A stretch of DNA of 64,000 nucleotides from Rehmannia glutinosa. Lineage: Eukaryota > Streptophyta > Magnoliopsida > Lamiales > Orobanchaceae. Below are positions 21,425-32,271 of this stretch, piece after piece (position 1 is the stretch's first letter; each line of letters starts with the position of its first letter). The notes under the pieces were generated by a model. It was not told the origin of the DNA and ran no database searches. It was given only the letters and a program-made list of their open reading frames with translations. The stretch is from the NCBI GenBank assembly GCA_016081115.2, contig JABTTQ020000654.1, forward strand, positions 372,001 through 436,000, read 5' to 3'. Both the position numbers and the translations under genes were made by a program.

Positions 21425-21795
21425 CTAACTGGCTGAACTTATAAGCTCTTCAAAATATCTTATAAGATGTTTCAGAGTTTATAAGCTGTTTAAATTTGTT
21501 TTGTAATTTAAAAAAAAGATCTTATAAACTCATAAAATAAGATGTTAAAAGCTTATAAATTGTTTTTAAAAAAAATGGGGAATACTAATTTTTTTTCCAA
21601 AATAAGATCTTATTTCAACAACCTCATTTAATTTTGACTATTTTAATTACAAAATTACTAAAATCTTACAAGTTACAACATCTTATTTTATCCAAACACT
21701 TCAACAACTCATCTTAAAATAAGATATAACATTGTATAAGCTCTTAAAACATCTTATAAGATGTAGATGATCTTTTAAATAATAAGCTTTGACAA
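21425..21795. repeat. AT-rich palindromic repeat, possible MITE
   Basis: Many short palindromes of the type CTTATAAG and AAGATCTT occur, with the block ATCTTATAAGATGT near both ends (about 21459 and 21750). The two halves are roughly inverted copies. The borders are not defined. Confidence 0.4.
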
Positions 21796-22108
21796 AGAAA
21801 TCAGATACTAATACAATGGTTAATACTCTCACACCCAAACCAAACAGAGCTGTGGCAGCTACTTAGGGCCCCAAAATTAGTGAAGGCCCATAAGTTAGTT
21901 ATGTGTATATATGTATAATTAATTAGTGTTATATATATATATATGTATATATCCAATATTCAATTGAAAGTACAAAAATAATGTTTGGTGGGAAAATAGA
22001 AAGTTTGCTTTACTCTAATAGAAGTATTAAACATATTATAAGATAATATTCTTTTCCAAATGCATGCATTGCTTTTAGATATTATTGATAATACTTGTGA
22101 CTATATAA

Positions 22109-22255
22109 CACTATTGCCGAAAGAAGTTTTCCAGTGTTAAGTTGAATGTCTTATTTGATATATGTTAAGTATGTTACAAGATAAATCAAATGAACTAACC
22201 ATATTATATATAGTGAATGATATATTAGAACGTAACTGCTTGATTATAAAATTTT
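22109..22255 (+). pseudogene. Degraded hAT transposase C-terminus
   Basis: One frame gives TIAERSFPVLS. The next phase gives SMLQDKSNELTILYIVNDIL. Together they resemble the hAT dimerisation region, whose usual form has ASAERSFS and later an LxxLAILSIE-type stretch. There are stops and a phase change between the parts. No element ends were identified. The call rests on short motifs only. Confidence 0.45.
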
Positions 22256-23031
22256 AAAAGTGATTTTCCAACTCAAAAACCTAGAAAATAAAATGAAGAT
22301 TAATGATTTATTAATATAAGCCCTACTAAAATTTTGGCTAAGACCTCGAAATCTTCAAAAACGTTTCTAAGACTATAGATTTGGGGTTTGATTCCCATCA
22401 CTCCTTCCCCCTTCTAAGATATGTACTAAAAAAGATCACATTTAAATAATTTAGGAGGGAAGAGTAATATTGCTCATACCATATATAAGTGGTATGAATT
22501 GTCTAACTGTATAGTGCTTAAACCCGGGTGTCAATTTTTGTATTGAACCATTATTATCACCAAAAGTAAACATTTTACTATGTTTGAGTGAATCACTGAA
22601 GCAACAAGTTTCATACCTTATTTATATAAAATTTATTAAATTCTATCTTTTTTAGGGACAATATTAGTGATTCGTTTCTAAAAAATACTGTAATAATCCA
22701 ACAGTAGTACTAATTTTCAATAAATAATTTTGAAGGTAATAATTAAGGTATATATTATATGTTTGTGAACTTCGTTAGCCGTGGACGAATCTGTGAAAGT
22801 CGTTTATCCCAAAGTCAAAGAGTAATAATACTAACAGATAGGTGCAATACTCTCTCATGGCAATAAATTGAGAATTGATTTGAGGCAAATTGGAAGTTTA
22901 CGTGGCCAAAATATATATGATTCAGTAGCCGTCTGCACCCGCCAGAACAAGTTAATTAGGCAGCCACAGTACTGTGATGTTGGGGTCAGGAGAAAGTGGT
23001 GAAGGGGATAATCCAATTTTAATTCGGTCCA
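22256..23031. other. Spacer
   Basis: No gene is recognised. The first part may still belong to the hAT relic. Confidence 0.35.
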
Positions 23032-23040
23032 TTAATTGTT

Positions 23041-23325
23041 GGGACAATTACAAAAATCTCCTTGAGATTTGGGCTAATTACTAAAAACTCCAGAGATTTT
23101 TAAAAATTACAAAAGAACACATGAGGTTTGATTCTGTTTTACATTTTTCCCTTCATGAACAAAAAACATTTCAAAAACTCCCTGATATATATATTGAAAT
23201 ACTACAGTTACCCCCTTAAATTTAAGAGATAATAAAAAACTTAAGGTTTTTTTTTGTAATTTTGAAATATCTATAGATTTTTTTGTACTTAGCCCAAGCT
23301 TCAAAACAGTTTTTGTAATTATCCG
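23041..23325. mobile_element. Family-2 MITE with perfect 9-bp target duplication
   Basis: The left end is GGGACAATTACAAAAATCTC and the right end AGTTTTTGTAATTATCCG. It is flanked by identical TTAATTGTT (23032-23040 and 23326-23334). Same family and length (285 bp) as the intronic copy at 11756-12040. Confidence 0.8.
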
Positions 23326-23334
23326 TTAATTGTT

Positions 23335-23701
23335 TTTCCTCTTATAATCTGATATGATCTAATTAATTAGATATTGGTCATTTGGTAAAAGAGCTGGCAT
23401 GAAATATGAATTCGTCTAATATGATAGCAATCTATTTGATGTGCGATATACCAAACTAGAATGCTCAGATTGTTCTGTGCTAGAATATACGGCAGTAATT
23501 TTTTTTAAGTACAAATTCTCGAACACGAGGCTGATGGGAATCAAATCTGGGGCATGACCTCTGGTTTGGATTTGAGAGTAATCGATCACTATTAGATTTT
23601 CAATGTAACAATTGTGATAATGTTAAACATACTTCAATAATGAATACTTTACATAGTCAAGAAACTAATAAGATAACTAAATACAATTCACAAAAACTTA
23701 T
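23335..23701. other. Spacer
   Basis: No gene or clear repeat is visible between the family-2 MITE and the 3.5-kb inverted-repeat element. Confidence 0.35.
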
Positions 23702-24349
23702 GTGAGACGGAGCCCCAAATACTTGAACCCGCTGAAATAAGACCCAAATATGCTGATTGTTTTTCCCTGATTTTTCTCTCTGTTCTCTCTTTTCTCTTCT
23801 CTCTCCCCGCGGTTCAGTTTTCCTTTTTTCTTTCCGATTTTTCTGCGATTTTCTTCACGTTTTCTCCTGCGATTTTGATCTATTTTTCTTCTGTTTCTTT
23901 CACTGCAAAGTTGTAAAGTTTTCTTTTTTAGTTTTTCTGTCGTTCTTTAAAGTTTCGCGTTCTACAACTAAATCTCAGGTACTTTTTATTTTCGATTTTA
24001 GTATTTTTCATTCGTTTCTCCGCCTCTCTTCGATTTTCTTTTGTTTTGGTATTTTTCGAAATTTTTTATGGATTTTACTTGAAAATATTTGTTAGGGATT
24101 TAATTTGATCAGTATGTATTCTACTTGAAATGTATGTTAGGGTTTTGGTTTGTTGAAGTTGAGTTTTACTTGTAATGATTGTGTCTGGATGATTTTACAT
24201 TTGCAATGTATGTTAATCTTACATTCATTTTTCACAAACAAAGTAATGCAACCTTTTTCACACAAATTTTACCCCTAAAATTGGTGTTTTGATGTTTCTG
24301 TAGTTAGTATGCAAAGTGTCTTGTTGCTGTTGTTAATTATTTTATGGTT

Positions 24350-24725
24350 GTTGTAAAAGTGTCATTTTTCATGTTAAAAGTATTACTTTTCATAATAAAA
24401 GTATCATTTTTCATGTTAAAAGTATTACTTTTTCATAATAAAAGTATCATTTTTCATGTTAAAAATATCGATTTTCACTTTAAAAGTATTAATATTTTGT
24501 TAAGTTGTTTCGAGAAGTACTTCACATAAAAGTATCAACTTTCATGTTAAAAGTATCAGTTTTCACTTAAAAAGTAATACTTTTTGTTCAGTTGTTTCTG
24601 AGAAGTACTTCATATAACAGTATCACTTTTCATGTTAAAAGTATTCGTTTTTACTTTAAAAGTATTAATTTTTTGTTAAGTGCTCCTGAGAAGTACTTCA
24701 TATAAAAGTACCAGTTTTCAGTGAT
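24350..24725 (+). repeat. AAAAGTATCACTTTT-type array 1
   Basis: Degenerate units of about 20 to 25 bases (AAAAGTATCATTTTTCATGT and variants) lie inside the 3.5-kb element. Related arrays are at 25518-25935 and, more sparsely, at 26275-26540. Confidence 0.7.
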
Positions 24726-24934
24726 TAAAAGTTTTCAGCAAAGATAAATGTATATTTTTTTGAAGGAGAAGAATCATCCCAAAGTTCAAGATATTGGACA
24801 ATATAGCTTTGAGAATGTCCATTTTCCTTAGCGAAGAAGTTTAAGCAATATTGAATGTGGTGTTTTCTTAATGCACTCATGGAAAATCTCAAGGGGCATG
24901 TGTACTCAGATCCAAATTTGCTTAAGGTATGAAT

Positions 24935-24938
<4 letters not shown>

Positions 24939-24965
<27 letters not shown>
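24939..24965. repeat. (TA)n microsatellite
   Basis: About 13 TA units, within the 3.5-kb element. Confidence 0.9.
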
Positions 24966-24969
<4 letters not shown>

Positions 24970-25517
24970 TATATTATTGAATTATAGAAAAATATTTACT
25001 TGTGTTAATTTTATTTTGTTTTCTTTGATGGTTGGTGTACGACGCAAATTAACGGCTTTTTACTGTGCAAGAATTGTTCTTAGTCATTTCAATGAAATGA
25101 AAGTGCAACTAAAGAAATATGCACTTCAATTTATAAATGAACAAGCCAATTGTTGGATGTATAGTGTGAGGATGGCAGACAAATTGAAGAAACCTACTCT
25201 GTTTTTGTGTATTTGATATGCTTTTTTTTGTACTGATTAGTATTGCAAGTATTGACTAGTATTGCAAATAGTATAGTTTGATGATATGGTGAAATTATGT
25301 ATGTTGTATTGCAAGCATTGGCTAGTATTCCAAGTAGTATATTTTGGTGTATGTTATTGGATATTATTATTATTCAAATTTTATACAAGTCTATCTATTA
25401 TAATATTCAAACCGGTGATTGCAAAAATGGTCAGTGTAATTGCAAAAACATAAGACAAAGTACATATTGTGAAAAAATTAAAAACAAAACTGAATGACTG
25501 GATTTAAAGAGAACCAT

Positions 25518-25935
25518 TAATTGAAAAGTATCACTTTTTGTTCAAAAAGTATCGATTTTGGATTAAAAGTATAACTTTTTGTTCAAAAAGTATCAATTTT
25601 TGGAGTAAAAGTATCAATTTTTGTTATAAATAATTACAAAAGAACATAAATTACAGAAGTATCACCTTATTATAGTATCACTATTTTTTCAAAAAATATC
25701 GATTTTTGGGTTAGAAGTATTACTTATTGTTCAAAAGATTTACAAAAGTAAGAACATAAAATTGCTGAAGAATTATCTAATTAAAGTATCACTTTTGGTT
25801 GAAAAAGTACCGATTTTTGAATTAAAAGTATCACTTTTTGTTATAAATCATTTACTTAAAGAACATAAAATTGCGTATGTCTCCTTATTTAAGTATCACG
25901 TTTTGTTCAAAATGTATATGCTTTTGGGTTAAAGT
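25518..25935 (+). repeat. AAAAGTATCACTTTT-type array 2
   Basis: Units such as AAAAGTATCACTTTTTGTTC and AAAAAGTATCGATTTTTG recur. The units are short palindromes (AAAAGTA...TACTTTT). Confidence 0.7.
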
Positions 25936-26981
25936 ATCGGTTTTCTCATTACAAATATATTAAAATAAAAGGAGATTAATACACTGAAACTAAGGAATTT
26001 AGCACTAAAATAATTAATGTAACAATAGTATCATATTTTTAATACAAAAACAATTACTAAAACAATCGAAGATTAGTAATCTTTGAACCAAACTCCTTCG
26101 ATGGATATGACTTTGTCGTATCACTATTCATCTTCTTCTTCTTCTTTTTTTTTGAAAATGCCCCTTGATCCCATGTTTTCTCCCCGTGGAGCATTGCATC
26201 ACTTCCATTCTGTGTGGCAATATTGATTTCATCCTTTTCATGAACAGAGTGAATAACTATGGCAACATCTAAATGTAATACTTTTGGTTAGAAATATGAT
26301 ACTTTTTATTGAAAAAATAATACTTTTTTAGTTGAAATAACACAAATATAGTACACATTACCTTCGTTTAATATATTAGCCCGCTTTCTCACTGCTAGGA
26401 GTCACAACAAGAATTTGATCTACAACATACATATATACACACATACCTAAATCGTAAAATATATAGAAAAAAAGATGCTTAATGTGATACTTTTAGTAAG
26501 AAAACTAATACTTTTTGTGGAAAAAATAATACTTTCATTGACCTACCCTTTAACATTGACCATTTTTTATCTTCAAAAACAATTACACAGGAAACTGGAA
26601 AAAAATTCAATTACACATGAAACTGGAAAAAAATTCGTTAGAGATGAAGGTCATTCATACAACCACCAATATCAATACCAATCTCACATATTTTGCAAAA
26701 ATAAAAGATTATACTTAATATAGATGTTTCAACTGGTACAATTAAAGATGTAATTTGCAAAATGTATGTAATATCATCTAGATGCAATTTCCAAAATGCA
26801 AATCTAAAAACTTGGTACAATTTCGAAAATTCAACTCCATAAACTTTTTATTTACAATTGGAAAGAAGAAGAAAACACACAATTTTTAATATACCTGTTG
26901 TGTAGACGAAGACACGATGGAAGAGAAGCTTCTGGCAGTAGCGTGGTGGAGGAATTGGTATCCCATGGTGGTGGTGGCAGC

Positions 26982-26983
<2 letters not shown>

Positions 26984-27033
<50 letters not shown>
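26984..27033. repeat. (GA)25 microsatellite
   Basis: An uninterrupted GA run about 150 bases inside the right terminus of the 3.5-kb element. Confidence 0.95.
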
Positions 27034-27035
<2 letters not shown>

Positions 27036-27177
27036 GTCGAGGTGAGGGTTTTCTGAGTTTTCTCTGTTTTCTGCTTCAATATTAGGTTTGGCTTTTGGGC
27101 CTTTATTCAGCAGTGTGGTTGAGCAGCAAATATTTCAGATATTTAGGTAATTAGTAGCGGGTATGGTATTTGGGGCT

Positions 27178-27207
27178 CCGTCTCACGGATCTAGATCCAT
27201 GAGACGG
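27178..27207. repeat. 30-base palindrome at the right border of the 3.5-kb element
   Basis: The arms CCGTCTCA and TGAGACGG flank the perfect palindrome GGATCTAGATCC. One arm overlaps the terminal repeat. It is followed by TCTTACAAGAGACCTCT. Similar GAGACGG hairpins are, as I recall, common at repeat ends in plant genomes. Confidence 0.7.
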
Positions 27208-27698
27208 TCTTACAAGAGACCTCTATTAGGATTCAATTACATTTTTTAGATAAGCGTATAAGTTAACTACTAATTAAGCACCCTTTTCTTATACCAAATA
27301 TGGATGAATTAGACTATATATAATTCTCCCTGGTAGGGGTGGCTAAATGGAATCAAACGGGTTCTAAATCGAACCGGCGTGGGTCAACGGTTCCTAAACC
27401 GTGAATCGTAGTCATTGGTTCCAAAACCGTAACTGTAACCAGTGTGGCGGGTTCCGGTTCGATTCTGGTAAAAAACCGTGGAACCGACGATTTTAACCGT
27501 CGGTAGAACCGTGATGGAATCATTTTTTTAAGGTTAAAACCAATAATTTTATTTTGGTAAATACATACTAGAAGAAATGTTAAATGTTTATTATGATGTT
27601 TTATTTTCGTAGCTATGTGAGACACATTTTAAACCAAATATTATAAGTGAACTACGTGAACTTTGATTCTTCTATACTCTAATAGTATATATAGATAG

Positions 27699-28478
27699 TG
27701 TTGTGATTATTGGCCCTTAATTCATTTTGGCCCATTTCACAATAATTGATGCCCACATAAGCAGCCCAATAAGCAACAAGCCCATCTACTTGTCTTAGCC
27801 CATCTATTATTCTCGGGTCACGAACTCGGACTGCGGGATCTGACTTCTAAGTCCGCGGATCCTCTAAGTTGTATCTATGTCGCCCGTTTCCTGTGGCTTG
27901 ATCTCACCCTTGCTTAACCCATTAAAACACCCCAACCCAAACCCTACCTTTAGTACTCAGATTTCACTTCTCTCTCTAACACTCTCGAATCTTCTTTTCT
28001 CTGTGCGATCTTTTTCTCTCTCTAGAAAATCTCACCGATCTTGTGTTATTTCTGGATAATCTCTGGGTGTGAGTGTTAGATCTGTGTGTTTCTTCACTTG
28101 TTCACCATCTTTGTGGACAAATCCTTCTGTTTCTGAGTGAACTAGGGTTTGGGGTTTGCTGATTGGTTTTCTAGGGTTTGCTATGGTTAGTTTGGGCTAT
28201 CTTGTTGAGGGATCTTGAGGGCTATTGTGGCAGGGCTTTGTGGCTTCTGGTTTTTGGCTCTCTGGTGACTATTGTGGTTTGAGTTTACTGGTCCTGAGCC
28301 GAAATTTCTCAATATTTTGGTTTTAGGGTTTTATCTCATATACTTTGGATTTACTTTTATTTGTACTGTAATTCTTTGATTTTTTGAGTCCTAGAGTATT
28401 GACCTGTATAATAGGATTCTTTATGGAGTTTGTATTTGTGCTCGGTTTTTACTATCTGAGGCGGATAGATACCTAACA
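27699..28478 (+). repeat. Left LTR of copia element A
   Basis: It begins TGTTGTGATTATTGG and ends CCTAACA. The right LTR has TT instead of TG at its first two bases. Apart from the inserted element B the two LTRs have nearly the same length (780 and 777 bp). Confidence 0.85.
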
Positions 28479-28479
28479 G

Positions 28480-28491
28480 TGGTATCAGAGC
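28480..28491 (+). other. Primer-binding site of copia element A
   Basis: TGGTATCAGAGC, one base after the LTR, matches the initiator-methionine tRNA 3' end used by most plant copia elements. Confidence 0.85.
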
Positions 28492-28959
28492 ACCTATCCA
28501 CCTCGTGTGGGTTGGTGCTTCTGGTTCTTGGCTGGTTCTCGGTGACTCTTGACCTATGGTGACTGTTTTGGAGTTGGTATTCCCAGAACTAGCTTCTGGT
28601 GGTAAAATCTCTTATCTCTCTCTTTACTCTGTTTCTTTCTCTTGGCTTGGTTGAGAAACCCTAAGCATTCAGCCCCTTAACCCTACATCCTACGAGTGTA
28701 GTGGAATCCTGGGGTCCGAAGGGAATCTTTACTGAGTTCTTTGTGATCCTGTTCTAATTTTTTATTGTTGACTCTGATCTTGATATAATCACCCGTGAGT
28801 GATACTTTTCTGTGGTCCTCTCTTGTATTTGCTTCTGCTGATCCTATGTTATCTCTGTGGCCTTCTATTGATATCTGTGATCTTGTGATATTCTGTGAAA
28901 TATCTTGTTTCTTGCATTACCTCTGTGCTCTGTGTTTATTTTATTGAAATACTTGAACT

Positions 28960-30964
28960 ATGGTTGTTGCATCTGGATATCATATGAAGCCTTTTAATGG
29001 TAAAACTGACTTTTCTACATGGCAACAAAAAATGAAAGGAATCTTGATTCAACGAAAAAGTTTTAAAGCTGTTGAAGGCAAGTATGGTGAGAAAGATTCT
29101 GAAGAACTTAAAACGGATCTTAATGAATATGCTTATTCTTCAATTATTTTGAATTTCTTTGACTTTGTGTTAATAAAGGTTGGAAAATTGTCAAGTGCCA
29201 AAGATTTGTGGTAAAAACCTGAAGAACTTTACACTGATACTACCCTACCTTCAAAAATTTTCCTTCTTGAATTTTTTTTTCAGATTCAAATTGGACTTGA
29301 CAAAAGATATGGATAAGAATCTTGATGTTTTTACAAAACTCATCCAAGATATTAAATTGACTGGAGATAAGAACATTGATGATTACTCCCCCATTATTTT
29401 TCCCTGATTCTTACAGTGATGTGAAATCTGCTATCAAATATGGAAGGGACCAAATTTCTTTAGAAACTGTTGTGAATGGCTTGAAGAGTAAGGAATTAGA
29501 CCTTAAATCTCCTAAAGGGAACAAACAGGGGAATGTGGAAGTGATGCATGTTAGGGGTAGATCTCAGAACAAGTCTAATAACCAGAAAAATGATAAGAAA
29601 AAGGGCAAGAACAGGAATATGTCAAAGTCTAGGCATAAGAACAATAGAAAGTGTTACAATTGTGGGGAACATGGTCACTACATTAAAGAGTGTACCAAGC
29701 CTAAAAAGGAAAACCAAAACCAAAAACAACAAAATCAGAATAATGAACAAGCTAATCTCGCTTCTACTAGTGATAATATGGGTGATGTGTTTATGATTGT
29801 GGAGTCTTGTGATGATTCTGTGAACTCTGTTTCTGATTATGCTAAATTCGAACTTGAATGGTTAATTGATTCAGCATGCACATTTCACATGACACCTTAT
29901 AGACATATGTTCATTGATTACACTAAAGTGATGCATGACACCGTGTCAATGGAAAATGAAAAGAAATGCAAAGTTCTTGGTGTTGGAAATGTGTGTCTAA
30001 AGTTTGATAATGGCTGTGTTTTAACTCTAAAAAATGTGAGACATGTTCCTGATCTTAGTAACAATCTTATTTCCTGTGCTGCCTTGGAATCTGATGGGCT
30101 TGAAGGAAAATGGCGGAATGGTGTGATGAAAATTCTTAAGGGATCAATGATTGTTTCTAAAGCAACTAAAACCAGAAATTTGTATGTTTTGCATGCTAAA
30201 CATGAATCCTATGTGCCTATTTATGCTAATAAGGTTGTGGACTCTGTTGTGAATGATATGACTGATATGTGGCATAAAAGGTTAGGTCATATTAGTGCTA
30301 AAGGTCTTGAAGTATTGCAGAATAAAGGTTTTTTTGGAAAAGATAAGTTGAATACTTTATCTTTCTATGATTCATGTGTGTGGTAAACAACAAAAAGTGA
30401 AATTTCCCTCTCCTGTTAACCCAAAGCAATCAGCTAGTTGTGATATCCTTGAATACTTACATGCTGATGTTTGAGGTCCTTCTTCTGTTCCTACACATGG
30501 TGGTAATAAATATTTCCTGTCCATCATTGATGATTATTCCAGAAAAGTGTTTGTGTTTTTAATGAAAAACAAGTCTGATGTTTTTGATAAGTTCAAAACC
30601 TGGAAAACCCTCATTGAAAATCAATCTGGTAAAAAGATTAAGGTTTTAAAAACTGACAATGGCCTGGAATTTTGTAATCAAATGATAGACAATCTGTGTA
30701 ATGAATTTGGTATTAAGAGGCACAAATATGTGCCTTATTCCCCTCGGCAAAAATGACATTGCTAAGAGGATGAATAGAACACTCTTAGAAAGAGTGAGGA
30801 ACATGTTGGCTACCTCAGGTCTTTCCAAGAAGTTCTGGGGTGAAGCTGTGGTTACATCAACCTATTTAATAAATAGGTCACCCGATCCTTTCGATGGGAA
30901 ATACCCTGAAGAAGTTTGGACTGGAAAAGAAATTGACTTTTCCAACTTAAAAGTGTTTGGATGT
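28960..30964 (+). pseudogene. Copia A gag, protease and first half of integrase
   Basis: The gag starts MVVASGYHMKPFNGKTDFST and stops at 29212. Gag continues in another frame and then from 29376, with zinc knuckle CYNCGEHGHYIKEC. Protease shows WLIDSACTFHMTP. The pre-integrase motif is MWHKRLGHISAKG. The integrase core shows ADVxGPSS, where the Trp codon is TGA at 30472, and LKTDNGLEF. An extra A near 30750 shifts the frame. The third catalytic position is Lys (AAG at 30764) instead of Glu. The sequence ends at KVFGC, where the gypsy element enters. Confidence 0.85.
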
Positions 30965-32271
30965 TGATCGAGAAATTCTTTCCGCAAGCGTACGGTGTCA
31001 AGTTTTAGTATAGTTTTGAAAGTAGGGTTATTGTCTCCACAATATCTAGAAATCGAAAAGAGATGAATATTTATTAAACTAAAAATAAAATTAAAATTAA
31101 ACTAACAATTGGTTTAGACAAATAATCAAACACTTAAGATATGAATTCTAGAAGGTTGATTTCACCTAGTTATCCCCTATGTTCTCAATCCAGTTTATTA
31201 ATCACAAGTTATTAATCTATAAGCCAACATTCCTACCGTTTATCACTTCCTTTCTCGAGTGCCAAGTGATTCTAGGTTCCAATTCTGATTTCGATATCTC
31301 TATAAAAATCATAAATTAAACTCTACTATGCTCAATGAATATTCTATCACAGGCTTCAAAAGATTCATAAACCTCTTGGTTCTATGAAACCCTAGGTTGT
31401 GCTATTCTATGGCCAGATGTTCAATTACCTCTTTCCAGTGTCAAATCAAACACGCCAAACAATCTAAACTATGTATCAGAAAATTCAGATGCAATCAAAT
31501 CAAATAGCACAAATAAATTAAACAATATGCGTATGTCATAATCTGAAAATCAAAACATAGGTTCAAACGTATGTTACATCAATCCCCTAGAAAGATGGGT
31601 TTAGCTCATAATGGATGTACAAAAACTCATAAAGAAATAATTATACATCTCAAAAATTTACAAAGAAAAGCAAAGAAGGAATTTAGAAGAGAAGAGAAGG
31701 AATTCTTTCTGTGTCCAAATGAGAAGTGCCTTCAATTGCCGTCCCGAACCCTAGCTCTGTGTTTCTTGCCTTGCGTTGTTCTCAAAATAATGTCCGACCC
31801 CCTTCACGTATGTGCTTCGTTGTATTTATATGCTTAAAACCCTCAAAATCCGTCAAAAGGCCCAAAAAATTAACCCAACCCACGTTCACCCCGTGGCGCG
31901 CGCTGTAGCCTCCCTATCGCTACTGCGGCGTCTTGGCCGATCATGCTGTCTCGCTGGGTGGCGCTGCGCGCAAGACGCCTGACTTTCGCCTCTTTTTTTT
32001 TTCAGCCCCCGCTCTGCGGCGCGGGGGTTTTGGCGCTGCGGTGCCCATCCGTGAACTATATTTTTCCGCTTTTCAGCTTCTAAAATGAAATTTTCTTCTT
32101 CCAAACACGTTTTTCATCATTCTTGACAAATTTCGGCTACTAAGACTAGTCCCGACTCTCAAACGACAACTAATTACATGAACTCGACTCAAACGACAGT
32201 AAAAATACCCAAAAACAACGCAAAATCCTAGTCTAGAATTCTCAATGCGTTGGTATAAAACCAACTTAACA
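30965..32271 (-). repeat. 3' LTR of the gypsy element
   Basis: It shares CCGCAAGCGTACGGTGTCAA near its low end and GTATAAAACCAACTTAACA at its high end with 43336-44681. It lacks about 60 bp near 31045 that the other LTR has. About 15 bases at the very end (30965-30979) are not in the 5' LTR. Confidence 0.75.

Larger units (their letters stand above)
23702..27186. mobile_element. 3.5-kb element with terminal inverted repeats
   Basis: The left end (GTGAGACGGAGCCCCAAATA at 23702) is inverted at the right end (TATTTGGGGCTCCGTCTCAC ending 27186). The match resumes after a 4-base gap with ACCCGCT. Inside are a pyrimidine-rich leader-like stretch (23760-24090), arrays of AAAAGTAT(C/T)A(C/T)TTTT repeats, a (TA)n run and a (GA)n run. 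A possible coding fragment lies at about 25019-25190 (SLMVGVRRKLTAFYCARIVL). No transposase is recognised. No target duplication was found. A GAGACGG palindrome lies just outside the right end. Confidence 0.55.

Noticed and set aside
23757..24095. Phe-rich 112-codon frame inside the 3.5-kb element
   Set aside because: It is translated from a T-rich, CT-rich stretch. The composition explains it and no protein motif is visible.
26852..27079. Ser-Leu repeat frame on the minus strand
   Set aside because: The SLSLSL stretch is the (GA)n microsatellite read as codons.
27877..28059. Small frame in the copia A LTR (MSPVSCGLIS...)
   Set aside because: It lies entirely in the LTR and is not conserved in frame in the right LTR (47220-47390).
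31886..32104. Arg-rich frame in the gypsy LTR
   Set aside because: It is a local GC-rich part of the LTR. It has no counterpart in the other LTR's reading frame and no known domain.
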